This document shows positions 10,285 to 18,967 of a DNA stretch of 64,000 bases, piece by piece. Under the pieces are notes generated by a model. It had not been told where the DNA came from. It saw only the letters and a list, made by a program, of their open reading frames with translations, and did not search any database. Every line of letters begins with the position of its first letter. Position 1 is the stretch's first letter. The stretch comes from Paraescarpia echinospica (Eukaryota; Annelida; Polychaeta; Sabellida; Siboglinidae): assembly GCA_020002185.1 (NCBI GenBank), contig CM034544.1, positions 37,415,862 through 37,479,861 of the forward strand, written 5' to 3'. The position numbers and the translations under genes are program-made.

Positions 10285-11268
10285 ATGAGCTTATCTACTG
10301 TTCTACTGGCTGCCAACAAGTCCACACCATCACCGTTCCAGTGCCCAAATTGCAAGAGACATTTCTCACGTCGGGAGAACTTGAAACGGCACATTGCCTC
10401 CATTCACGGTGGACGATTGACAAACACCACGTCACTGGATTCACTTGTCTCGGGGCCCACTATGACACATGTGCCTACGGTTCCTTCAATAAGCTCGAAA
10501 TTCCCGGATCCATCTCAGGTGACAATGGAGTACACAAAGAAGATGGCCCTGGTCGATCCCCGTATTTTGGAAAACATTCAACCGCAACGTCCTTCGACTG
10601 CTAACCCTATCGAAAGGGTCTTGCAACGACTCGACAATGAAATGCTAGACATACTAGAACGAAACGATATACACGAGAGGGAAAAAGTTATGTTGTATAA
10701 CCAGGTGTTGAATCGGTACAACGATCTTTCCGACAAACGTATCCAAGAACCCGTGCGTGTGGTCATCGAAAAAATTCCCAGTGAAGAGAAAAACAAAGTA
10801 CAACCTGCTAACGAAAATGAAGTCGTCGAAAAGGAGAGCATCGAAAACGAAATCATCGACAGCGTTCCAAAAACTATGAAGCAGAAAGTACGAAGACTAC
10901 TCGATAAAATGAAAGGGGCCGTAAGTTGGAATGATCGTGGCGAGATGATGTACAGAAACAAGGCGGTTCCCGGAAGTAATATCGTGGACCTTGTGAATGA
11001 CGTGTTGAGAAAACGGAAGTCGTTTGAACCGGTGGGATGGGAAACCTTTGCTCGTGGTCTAAAGGATGTCAACACGCCAATGGATTTAGTGGGTAATCTC
11101 GATCGTTGGCTTTACATGCAGACAGCGTCAGTGGACGGCGACATATCAAAGGAAACCAGCATTCCGTTTGACAGTGGTCGTCGTCGGAATCGTAGACGAC
11201 CTGCATCGTCGCGGCGCGCAGCTCATTCGGCGACACCTTTGCAAATCACACGTTGGGAACCTTATTAG
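10285..11268 (+). CDS. Zinc-finger/VDPR conserved Polinton protein, element 1
   Basis: 327 residues, intact, starting at the ATG at 10285. Residues 13-36 form one C2H2 finger (FQCPNCKRHF...HIASIH). After a linker the protein has ALVDPRILE, then a helical segment with LDNEMLDILERNDIHEREK and YNQVLNRYN, a variable acidic linker, and a C-terminal conserved block with WNDRGEMMYRNK, SNIVDLVNDV and PVGWETF, ending in a basic tail. The same layout without the finger is at 31508-32281 in element 2. I recognise this as a protein repeatedly seen beside Polinton capsid genes in invertebrates, but I know no assigned function. The basic tail and finger point to nucleic acid binding, possibly in the virion core or packaging. 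Confidence 0.6.
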   Translation: MSLSTVLLAANKSTPSPFQCPNCKRHFSRRENLKRHIASIHGGRLTNTTSLDSLVSGPTMTHVPTVPSISSKFPDPSQVTMEYTKKMALVDPRILENIQPQRPSTANPIERVLQRLDNEMLDILERNDIHEREKVMLYNQVLNRYNDLSDKRIQEPVRVVIEKIPSEEKNKVQPANENEVVEKESIENEIIDSVPKTMKQKVRRLLDKMKGAVSWNDRGEMMYRNKAVPGSNIVDLVNDVLRKRKSFEPVGWETFARGLKDVNTPMDLVGNLDRWLYMQTASVDGDISKETSIPFDSGRRRNRRRPASSRRAAHSATPLQITRWEPY

Positions 11269-11328
11269 CATTACCGATTTGAAATCTACAGGAACAGTGT
11301 GCAAGATATATTATATGTGAAATATTCA

Positions 11329-11403
11329 AATAAAAAAAAATCGTATCTTGGGTGTCTGAATAAAGCATTTCACAAACGCACATATGGTGTCGACTTTTTT
11401 ATT
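11329..11403. terminator. Convergent polyadenylation signals
   Basis: AATAAA on the + strand at 11329-11334 (for the VDPR gene) and TTTATT at 11398-11403, i.e. AATAAA on the - strand (for the protease end of the capsid cluster). This is the meeting point of the two transcription units of element 1. Confidence 0.55.
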
Positions 11404-11453
11404 GCTTAATTAAGGTAATACAAGAATGTGCATGCCAACATTACATGCAAACG

Positions 11454-11906
11454 TTACTTGGCACTCTTAACAAAATCGAAAACACGACAGTCATTGTTCA
11501 CTAAATCGTTCCCGAAAGTGTTCACAAACGTCTTCGTAGGTACGCCTCGACTTCGGTGCAGCAAGTACACGACACAGTATTGTCCACACACGTTAGACAG
11601 CGGGCTCTGAAGCGTTCTCTTGTTGAAAGTCCAAGTCACGCAGTTGCTCTGTAGAAAATCCACGAATTCGTCGTGTTGAGGTGGCAAACCGTAGGAGTCG
11701 AAGTAATCTCCACGTCCGTCTTTTGCGATAAACATGCAGATCCAATGTTGACCCGGTTCATTGCTCGAATGAGTGTTGCACACGAAAGCTGCCGGATAGG
11801 TCGTCATAGGAGTAGTGGGTAACCCGTCTTTAGGTAGTACGCCTCGAACAACGGTTCTAGTGTAAGCATCCGCCGCAAGGAGTCTTTCTATCTGTGCCGT
11901 ATCCAT
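11454..11906 (-). CDS. Adenain-like maturation cysteine protease, element 1
   Basis: 150 residues. The catalytic signature of the adenovirus-type (C5, Ulp1-fold) protease is visible in order: His in EPGQHW, Asp in YFDSYG, and Gln/Cys in NVCGQYCVVYLL. Polinton proteases of this kind are expected to cleave capsid precursor proteins during particle maturation. Its ATG overlaps the stop codon of the major capsid gene by one base (TGATG), so it is the last gene of a tightly packed cluster. The homologue in element 2 (37505-37962) has a stop codon; this copy is intact. Confidence 0.9.
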   Translation of the reverse strand: MDTAQIERLLAADAYTRTVVRGVLPKDGLPTTPMTTYPAAFVCNTHSSNEPGQHWICMFIAKDGRGDYFDSYGLPPQHDEFVDFLQSNCVTWTFNKRTLQSPLSNVCGQYCVVYLLHRSRGVPTKTFVNTFGNDLVNNDCRVFDFVKSAK

Positions 11907-13210
11907 CAGTAATCGTAGACGACGTTTCTGTTGCGGTCAATCTCCAAAACCGTCTCGAATTCTCCGTAGACGACGACGTTGATCGTTTGGTCGAGAGGCT
12001 GATTAAAGTGCATCTCGACTCGTAGGTTGCCTTTATGTACCAAATTGAAATGGGGACCGTCACAACAATCTGGTGTGATGTCAAACGCAAACAGGGTATA
12101 TCCTTTGCCAAACTCGTCACGACTGATGTTGTTTCCCTCGTCTTGAAACATCTTTCCCGTTCCAGCAAATAGATTACTGTAACTTCTCACGTAGGAACCA
12201 TCGTTGAAATTAGGTTGGAGTGGTTTCGCAGGAACTTGTTGCCCGTCGACGTACAATGCAAGAAAGTTCAAGTTGTTGTGTTTTACGTGGAACGGATTCT
12301 TGGCGAATGTTCCGTTGTATGCGTCGTTGTCTATACAACACAAGACTATTCTCTTGGGTAAGACACCCAAATAAACGTTTTCGTGAGTGTGCGACATGGC
12401 ACCTCGGGGTATGGAAAATACCTTGCAATCGACTCTTCGCAACGGATACTTGGCCGTTCCCTTTTGTAGCGCTTTGATGTGACCCATCTGTACGGCAGGA
12501 TTCAGTTTAGCTTTTCGCGCAAACAAAATTGCTTCGACTATGCGTACCTTGTAATCGGCATTGTCACCACCAGCACCCATGAGTGCAAAAGCATCCTTGC
12601 TCTGTACTAGTCGAATTTTCACGTCGACACCGTTCAATAGATAGCGGTCTTGAAAGAAGAGGTCGACGTGTAGACGGCCCATCATATCGACGATTCGACT
12701 ACCGGAAATATAGGTCTTTCTTTTTTGCAGCCCCGTGTTTGCGTCGTCGGTGGCATCCATGTGTCCAGCCGTATCTTTGTACCACAAGGCACTAGTCAGT
12801 TGACTCTTCTTTGCTTCTGCTCCGTGACTCAGTAACGTTTCTATGTACGCTCGATAAGGATAGGTATTCGTTGAAGGTGTGACGAGGGTACCGTTCAAAG
12901 ACACGTCGACTTGACTAAACAGAGAATGCATCCAGTTGTTTACTGGTCCAACAGCTGCAGCTTGAGCGATATCGTCCCCGTTTCCTTTGACTACACGTGC
13001 TCGCACCAACAGGTAAGTATTGGCCACGTCCAGGTAATCGTCTCCCGATCCGGGCAATAAGAATTCGATAGGACCACCCGAACCTATCGAGGCGACAGGT
13101 CGATGCTCGATCCACTGTGCGTGTTCGATACTCGTTTGTGTCGTCGGTAAACTAAATAGGTCCAATTCGCTTTTGACTCCCTCACACGACAACTGGTGGA
13201 CAAAAGCCAT
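11906..13210 (-). CDS. Polinton major capsid protein (double jelly-roll), element 1
   Basis: 434 residues, uninterrupted. The N-terminus MAFVHQLSCEGVKSELDLF, the block LPGSGDDYLDVANTYL and the later stretch RIVLCCIDNDAYNGTFAKNP match the family often listed in invertebrate genomes as 'F54H12.2-like', which is the Polinton/adintovirus major capsid protein with a predicted double jelly-roll fold. It should assemble into the icosahedral shell with the minor capsid protein. It lies two bases after the small basic protein and overlaps the protease by one base. Compared with element 2 (36200-37503, broken) the whole length is conserved. Confidence 0.92.
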   Translation of the reverse strand: MAFVHQLSCEGVKSELDLFSLPTTQTSIEHAQWIEHRPVASIGSGGPIEFLLPGSGDDYLDVANTYLLVRARVVKGNGDDIAQAAAVGPVNNWMHSLFSQVDVSLNGTLVTPSTNTYPYRAYIETLLSHGAEAKKSQLTSALWYKDTAGHMDATDDANTGLQKRKTYISGSRIVDMMGRLHVDLFFQDRYLLNGVDVKIRLVQSKDAFALMGAGGDNADYKVRIVEAILFARKAKLNPAVQMGHIKALQKGTAKYPLRRVDCKVFSIPRGAMSHTHENVYLGVLPKRIVLCCIDNDAYNGTFAKNPFHVKHNNLNFLALYVDGQQVPAKPLQPNFNDGSYVRSYSNLFAGTGKMFQDEGNNISRDEFGKGYTLFAFDITPDCCDGPHFNLVHKGNLRVEMHFNQPLDQTINVVVYGEFETVLEIDRNRNVVYDY

Positions 13211-13212
13211 GT

Positions 13213-13623
13213 CTAGTCGAATATGTCGTCTCGACGCGTCTTCTGTCGTCTGCGTCTCTTGGCGACACTGGCTAGGGTTCTCGTCGGCTTGCGTTTTATA
13301 GGAGCGTTGCGTATGCCAGGAGGGCCACTGCTTCCCAACACTCTACTGATCATGTCCTTTCCGGTTTCTTTCGCACGCCTCTTTGCAGATTCTTTAATGC
13401 TCTGTCCAGACAACACGTCACCGGCCACACCCAAACCTGTCTTTAACGCTCCTTTTCCCAAAGCGAGTGCGCCTCTTTTTATGAGTGGCATAGCACTTCG
13501 AATGAGACCACCGAACAAACTACCTAGACCGTGACCTCGTTGCACCCTTGCACCAACAAACACGGGCAACCCGTTACCGACTTGTCTGACGTAATAGTCT
13601 TCGTAAGAACGATTACGACTCAT
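13213..13623 (-). CDS. Small basic virion-like protein, element 1
   Basis: About 136 residues from the ATG at 13623 (an earlier in-frame start at 13647 would overlap the minor capsid gene). It begins MSRNRSYEDYYVRQ, has a Gly-rich FVGARVQRGHGLGSLFGG segment, an amphipathic stretch with PLIKRGALALGKGALKTG, and a strongly basic tail (KRRRRQKTRR). This gene regularly sits next to Polinton capsid genes. The composition recalls adenovirus core/membrane-lytic proteins (pVI or pX), so a DNA-binding or membrane-active virion role is plausible, but that is inference. It starts two bases after the minor capsid stop. Confidence 0.6.
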   Translation of the reverse strand: MSRNRSYEDYYVRQVGNGLPVFVGARVQRGHGLGSLFGGLIRSAMPLIKRGALALGKGALKTGLGVAGDVLSGQSIKESAKRRAKETGKDMISRVLGSSGPPGIRNAPIKRKPTRTLASVAKRRRRQKTRRDDIFD

Positions 13624-13625
13624 GA

Positions 13626-14492
13626 TTAAAAAAATGATGGTTTGCACCGTCGAAAGTGAAGTGTTGCCGTCACTCTACCTTGCTCGAATGGTACGCGCCG
13701 TCCCGTGTCGTCTCTTATATCGATCTCGATGGTCGTAAATTCTTTGTGCAAGACGGGAACGTATTGTACATTATCAAAACTTTTTGACACCACGTCTCCG
13801 TGTTTCCCTTCTATCGGTACAACCCTCAACAGAGGGACGACGGTATCCCCGACCACACGTGATTCAACAACGTCGGTGTACACGCACAGGGTGTCGACTC
13901 CCCGATTCATGTCCACCGTATACCGACCCTCGTACTCGTAGGTATACGTGACGGGAGCGGTGCTGATGACGACGGCCCTGCCGACCGCCAAGATGGGTGG
14001 GCTCGCGATCACACTCGAATCGAAGCCTAGTACGATCTTCAGATGACTCTGAGGGGGTATGTTAAATTTAACACCCGGCGATAGGTGCAACTTCATCCGG
14101 TTAGAGATGGGGCTGAACCCCAGGCGGGCCTTGACTTTATCGGTGCACAGTTTCCCCAGCGCCTCGTTGATTTTGTGCATCAACTCGTAAGCGCTGTTGT
14201 AAAAGCCGTAAGGAATGGTGCCTTGCCGGTGAATCCGAGTACTACCGCCGTCACCGGTGGTGTAAATCCCTCGCTCCCCCGTCGCACAACTCAAGTCGAA
14301 GTACGCATCCTCCTTTCTCACGTTGTTCCAAGTGTGCGGGTATTGAATCTCCACCAGTCCGCACTCCCACTGACCGACTAAACTGATGCGTTGTGGCAAA
14401 GCCGTGACATAGTGGGTCAACGTGTTGTCGGGATTTACCTCCATAGATGCGTTGCTGGGCAATGTCAGGTAAAAATCAGACGACATGGTCAC
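13626..14492 (-). CDS. Minor capsid (penton-like) protein, copy A, element 1
   Basis: 288 residues, intact. It begins MTMSSDFYLTLPSNASM and ends TATLHFRRCKPSFF. The family is the Polinton minor capsid protein, predicted single jelly-roll, forming the vertices. The middle of the protein (about residues 60-190, with GERGIYT and GTIPYGFYNSAYEL) resembles the element 2 copy at 34493-35371. The first 55 and last 110 residues are almost identical to copy B (14617-15390), while the middle is quite different. See the finding on mosaic duplication. Confidence 0.85.
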   Translation of the reverse strand: MTMSSDFYLTLPSNASMEVNPDNTLTHYVTALPQRISLVGQWECGLVEIQYPHTWNNVRKEDAYFDLSCATGERGIYTTGDGGSTRIHRQGTIPYGFYNSAYELMHKINEALGKLCTDKVKARLGFSPISNRMKLHLSPGVKFNIPPQSHLKIVLGFDSSVIASPPILAVGRAVVISTAPVTYTYEYEGRYTVDMNRGVDTLCVYTDVVESRVVGDTVVPLLRVVPIEGKHGDVVSKSFDNVQYVPVLHKEFTTIEIDIRDDTGRRVPFEQGRVTATLHFRRCKPSFF

Positions 14493-14605
14493 CGCGTTTC
14501 ATAGACGGATTAGGTAACTGCTCAACAACTTGCCCCAACAAACACGGGCAATCCGTCACCGACTTGTCTGACGTAGTAGTCTTCGTAAGAACGATTACAA
14601 CTCAT
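14493..14605 (-). pseudogene. Junction of the tandem duplication: truncated small basic gene and membrane-gene tail
   Basis: From the ATG at 14605 a 27-codon frame repeats the start of the small basic protein gene (MSCNRSYEDYYVRQ) and then stops at 14522. The remaining bases to 14493 resemble the last codons of the membrane protein gene that precedes copy B. These scraps mark the ends of the duplicated unit: tail of the membrane gene, whole minor capsid gene, head of the small basic gene. Confidence 0.75.
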
Positions 14606-14616
14606 GTTTCAAAAAA

Positions 14617-15390
14617 TTATGGTTTGCGTCGTCGAAAGTGAAGTGTTGCCGTCACTCTACCTCGCTCGAATGGTACGCGACATCCCGTGTCGTCTCTTAT
14701 ATCGATCTCGATGGTCGTAAATTCTTTGTGCAAGACGGGAACGTATTGTACATTATCGAAACTTTTTGACACCACGTCTCCATGTTTTCCTTCTATCGGT
14801 ACAACCCTCAACAGAGGGACGACGGTATCCCCGACCACACGTGGTTCCACAACGTCGGTGTAGACGTATAGGGAGTAAAACCCCTGCGCCATGTCTACCA
14901 CAGATTCGGCTTTTTTAACGTAATAATAATCTGGTCCTTCTTCTTCGGGTGTGGTGTAAACAGCCTGGCTTAAACCTAGCAAATGCTGAAGTTTCAACGA
15001 GTACACTGAGAATGAGATGTTTTCTATCATGTGTATAGTCACTTTTTGTGTGGTGTCACTGTAGCTTAGTTTTATTTCCTTTTCTTTTATCGGTGACTTT
15101 ATGATTCTGTTGATTGCACGAATGAGCGCTTGGGGACTATCGTAGTGGCCTGCCTCGATATTCACCACATAAGTCGTACCATCGGCCTTCACGGCAAAAT
15201 AAGTTTCCTCTTCTCTCACGTTGTACCAACTGTGCGGGTATTGAATCTCCACCAGTCCGCACTCCCACTGACCGACTAAACTGATGCGTTGAGGCAAAGC
15301 CGTGACATAGTGGGTCAACGTGTTGTCGGGATTTAACTCCATAGACGCGTTGCTGGGCAATGTCAGGTAAAAATCAGACGACATGTTCAC
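14617..15390 (-). CDS. Minor capsid (penton-like) protein, copy B, element 1
   Basis: 257 residues, intact. Starts MNMSSDFYLTLPSNASM, ends ATLHFRRRKP. Ends are nearly the same as copy A in both protein and DNA, but residues about 60-160 are different (YFAVKADGTTYVVNIEAGHY, then an Asn/Lys-rich stretch and LLGLSQAVYTTPEEEG). The start overlaps the end of the membrane protein gene by 17 bases in another frame. Expected role is vertex capsid protein with a single jelly-roll; the divergent centre could be the exposed surface, which is inference. Confidence 0.85.
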   Translation of the reverse strand: MNMSSDFYLTLPSNASMELNPDNTLTHYVTALPQRISLVGQWECGLVEIQYPHSWYNVREEETYFAVKADGTTYVVNIEAGHYDSPQALIRAINRIIKSPIKEKEIKLSYSDTTQKVTIHMIENISFSVYSLKLQHLLGLSQAVYTTPEEEGPDYYYVKKAESVVDMAQGFYSLYVYTDVVEPRVVGDTVVPLLRVVPIEGKHGDVVSKSFDNVQYVPVLHKEFTTIEIDIRDDTGCRVPFERGRVTATLHFRRRKP

Positions 15391-15595
15391 CGCGTTTCAT
15401 AGACGGATTAGGTAACAGGTACCCCAGGCAACTGCTTAACAAAGCCGTCCACAGATTAGAGTTTCCGTCTACTTTAGTAAGGTTGTAGATACTGACCAAT
15501 ATAACGGTGTACAGTATGACGATTTGGCAGAAAAAGACGATTTCCGATTTCGGGCACGTATTTCCAAACAACACCCAACGTCTGCTGTTACTTCC
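15374..15595 (-). CDS. Small single-span membrane protein, partial, element 1
   Basis: The C-terminal 73 residues are visible; the rest is in the gap. It has PKSEIVFF followed by a hydrophobic span (CQIVILYTVILVSIYNL) and the conserved tail NLWTALLSSCLGYLLPNPSM. The same protein is complete in element 2 (34147-34509). It is a recurrent short gene immediately upstream of the minor capsid gene in Polintons; function is unknown to me. A role in the virion or in membranes is inference from the span. Confidence 0.65.
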   Translation of the reverse strand, partial: GSNSRRWVLFGNTCPKSEIVFFCQIVILYTVILVSIYNLTKVDGNSNLWTALLSSCLGYLLPNPSMKRGEHVV

Positions 15596-16595
15596 NNNNN
15601 NNNNNNNNNNNNNNNNNNNNNNNNNNNNNNNNNNNNNNNNNNNNNNNNNNNNNNNNNNNNNNNNNNNNNNNNNNNNNNNNNNNNNNNNNNNNNNNNNNNN
15701 NNNNNNNNNNNNNNNNNNNNNNNNNNNNNNNNNNNNNNNNNNNNNNNNNNNNNNNNNNNNNNNNNNNNNNNNNNNNNNNNNNNNNNNNNNNNNNNNNNNN
15801 NNNNNNNNNNNNNNNNNNNNNNNNNNNNNNNNNNNNNNNNNNNNNNNNNNNNNNNNNNNNNNNNNNNNNNNNNNNNNNNNNNNNNNNNNNNNNNNNNNNN
15901 NNNNNNNNNNNNNNNNNNNNNNNNNNNNNNNNNNNNNNNNNNNNNNNNNNNNNNNNNNNNNNNNNNNNNNNNNNNNNNNNNNNNNNNNNNNNNNNNNNNN
16001 NNNNNNNNNNNNNNNNNNNNNNNNNNNNNNNNNNNNNNNNNNNNNNNNNNNNNNNNNNNNNNNNNNNNNNNNNNNNNNNNNNNNNNNNNNNNNNNNNNNN
16101 NNNNNNNNNNNNNNNNNNNNNNNNNNNNNNNNNNNNNNNNNNNNNNNNNNNNNNNNNNNNNNNNNNNNNNNNNNNNNNNNNNNNNNNNNNNNNNNNNNNN
16201 NNNNNNNNNNNNNNNNNNNNNNNNNNNNNNNNNNNNNNNNNNNNNNNNNNNNNNNNNNNNNNNNNNNNNNNNNNNNNNNNNNNNNNNNNNNNNNNNNNNN
16301 NNNNNNNNNNNNNNNNNNNNNNNNNNNNNNNNNNNNNNNNNNNNNNNNNNNNNNNNNNNNNNNNNNNNNNNNNNNNNNNNNNNNNNNNNNNNNNNNNNNN
16401 NNNNNNNNNNNNNNNNNNNNNNNNNNNNNNNNNNNNNNNNNNNNNNNNNNNNNNNNNNNNNNNNNNNNNNNNNNNNNNNNNNNNNNNNNNNNNNNNNNNN
16501 NNNNNNNNNNNNNNNNNNNNNNNNNNNNNNNNNNNNNNNNNNNNNNNNNNNNNNNNNNNNNNNNNNNNNNNNNNNNNNNNNNNNNNNNNNNNNNN
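15596..16595. other. Assembly gap (1000 N)
   Basis: Exactly 1000 N, so the length is probably a placeholder. Missing element 1 genes may be here. Confidence 1.
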
Positions 16596-17840
16596 GGGGT
16601 ATGTCTGCACAGGCGTGTGGGGTAATGCTGCACGAGCGTGTGGGGTAATGTCTGCACAGGCGTGTGGGGTATGTCTGCACAGGCGTGTGGGGTATGCCTG
16701 CACAGGCGTGTGGGGTATGTCTGCACAGGCGTGTGGGGTATGTCTTCACAGCGTGTGGGGTATGTCTGCTCTGGCGTGTGGGGTATGTCTTCACAGCATG
16801 TGGGGTATGTCTGCACAGTGTGTGGGGTATGTCTGCACAGGCGTGTGGGGTATGTCTGCACAGTGTGTGGGGTATGTCTGCACAGGCATGTGGGGTATGT
16901 CTGCACAGTGTGTGGGGTATGTCTGCACAGGCGTGTGGGGTATGTCTGCACAGGCGTGTGGGGTATGTCTTCACAGCGTGTGGGGTATGTCTGCACAGCG
17001 TGTGGGGTATGTCTGCACAGAGTGTGGGGTATGTCTTCACAGCACGTGTGGCGTATGTCTGCACAGCGTGTGGGGTATCTGCGCAGAGTGTGGGGTATGT
17101 CTTCACAGCGTGTGGGGTATGTCTGCACAGGCGTGTGGGGTATGTCTTCACAGCGTATGGGGTATGTCTTCACAGCGTGTGGGGTATGTCTGCACAGCAT
17201 GTGGGGTATGTCTGCACAGCGTGTGGGGTATGTCTGCGCAGCGTGTGGGGTATGTCTGCGCAGCGTGTGGGGTATGTCTGCACAGCGTGTGGGGTATGTC
17301 TGCACAGCGTGTGGGGTATGTCTGCACAGCGTGTGGGGTATGTCTGCACAGCGTGTGGGGTATGTCTGCACAGCGTGTGGGGTATGTCTGCACAGCGTGT
17401 GGGGTATGTCTGGACAGCGTGTGGGGTATGTCTGCACAGCGTGTGGGGTATGTCTGCACGGCGTGTGGGGTATATCTGCACAGGCGTGTAGGGTATGTCT
17501 GCACAGCGTGTGGGGTATCTGCTGCTGCGTGTGGGGAATGTCTGCACAGCGTGTGGGGTATGTCTGCGCAATGAAGGGCTATGTCTGCACAGCGTGTAGG
17601 TATGTCTGCTGGCGTGTGGGGTATGTCTGCACGAGCGTGTGGGGTATGTCTGGCGGTGTGGGGTATGTGCACAGCGTGTGGGGTATGTCTGCACAGCGTG
17701 TGGGATATGTCTGCACAGCGTGTGGGGTATTTCTGCACAGCGTGTGGGGTATATCTGCACAGCGTGTGGGGTATGTCTGCACAGCGTGTGGGGTATGTCT
17801 TCACAGCATGTGGGGTATATCTGCACAGGCGTGTGGGGTC
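16596..17840. repeat. 22-bp minisatellite array, right copy (inverted)
   Basis: About 56 visible copies of the same 22-bp unit as 1129-3435, in reverse orientation, running out of the gap. The last third (17480-17680) is more degenerate, with short deletions. Confidence 0.95.
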
Positions 17841-18967
17841 ATGCCCCAAGCATCCAACGTGATAATTTCCAAATTGTTCGAAAATGCTTATGAAAGTAAG
17901 CTGTATTTCCACTATTACAACACCGTTAAAAAGAAGTTTGGAATTATACATTCGTATGCACGCTTCACTGTTGATATAATACACATGACAGTATATGAGA
18001 AAACAACATTTTATTTCATAACTATTTACTTACGGAACTCTAATTAAATAGAACATGCAAATGGTCGATTTGGGGGTTAGACGCTACTGTTTGACATGAT
18101 TCCATTTCCAATAACCAGATGTGATGCGATGCGTCAATAATAGGGTGTGCAGACACGCCTCGAGGTGCGGACATGCCCCTACTTCTCCTACATATAATAT
18201 GATGTAATTAACGAGTCGTGAATTAGATAATGTATGAGTTGTATTAATTCAGGAATATAATTTACAGTGGTGAATCACTCATATAATTTATACTTCTTGC
18301 TTTCAGTCTTCACTTCAACGCCATCTTTGGTGAGAGAGCCGCCGTCACACGTCTCTGTCCAGTTGTTGAGACACCTTAAAGCACTAGGGTAAATACAAGC
18401 TTTGGTGAATACAATATCACACAACAGTTGAAAGATGTGACATTGTCAAATAACTTATGTTGATGTGAGCGTCTGTCATGGGCCGTGACACAATTAATAA
18501 GAAAATGTTTCTTGTTGACAGGATGGCAGTGTTGCCTCACAGACGACACATTTGGGACGTGTGTTGGACAATCCGGGACGCGTGTCCAAGGTTGACACAT
18601 TTCTGGTAACAGACGTACACGTCTAGTTTTATTAAATAGTAGAATTTATACTTCTTTGTAGCATTCCTCTATCATATGTTATTTAATTGACTACATTTTA
18701 CCCCAACATAAATAACCCCGATATGATCACCCTGAAACTGACACTTTGTTGTGGCTGATCGAGTTTATTTCTCAGTTGTTTACTTTTTAATTTTTGTACA
18801 AAAATGTCGCGTAAAAACATCGCAAATTTGTACGACTCGACGCATCAAATCAGTTGATTGTCTTTAGTGACATTTTATATGACTCGTTTTAGTTTTGATG
18901 TTTGCGTCAATCTCAGACAATTAACTTTTACAGCCACCAAAATAAACAAAGTTTTGACGACAAATTA
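17841..18967. repeat. Right arm of the large inverted repeat
   Basis: Reverse complement of 1-1128, including the junction with the minisatellite (GGGGTCATGCCCCAAG). Differences are scattered single bases and one or two short indels. The match with the left arm cannot be followed past 18967 because the window starts there; the next bases are TAACTGAAAGG. Confidence 0.8.

Larger units (their letters stand above)
8463..15595. mobile_element. Polinton/Maverick element 1 (visible core, interrupted by gap)
   Basis: Two convergent gene groups with capsid, protease and RPA-like genes identify a Polinton/adintovirus-like element. No integrase, PolB or packaging ATPase is seen. In element 2 the integrase lies directly upstream of the membrane protein gene, which here falls in the 1000-N gap, so these genes may be unassembled rather than absent. 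The large inverted repeat at 1-1128/17841-18967 may be its termini. All complete genes are open, in contrast to element 2. Confidence 0.8.

Noticed and set aside
15374..17437. Reading frames running through the 1000-N gap
   Set aside because: They consist of unknown residues and join unrelated sequence; the same is true at 61491-62754.
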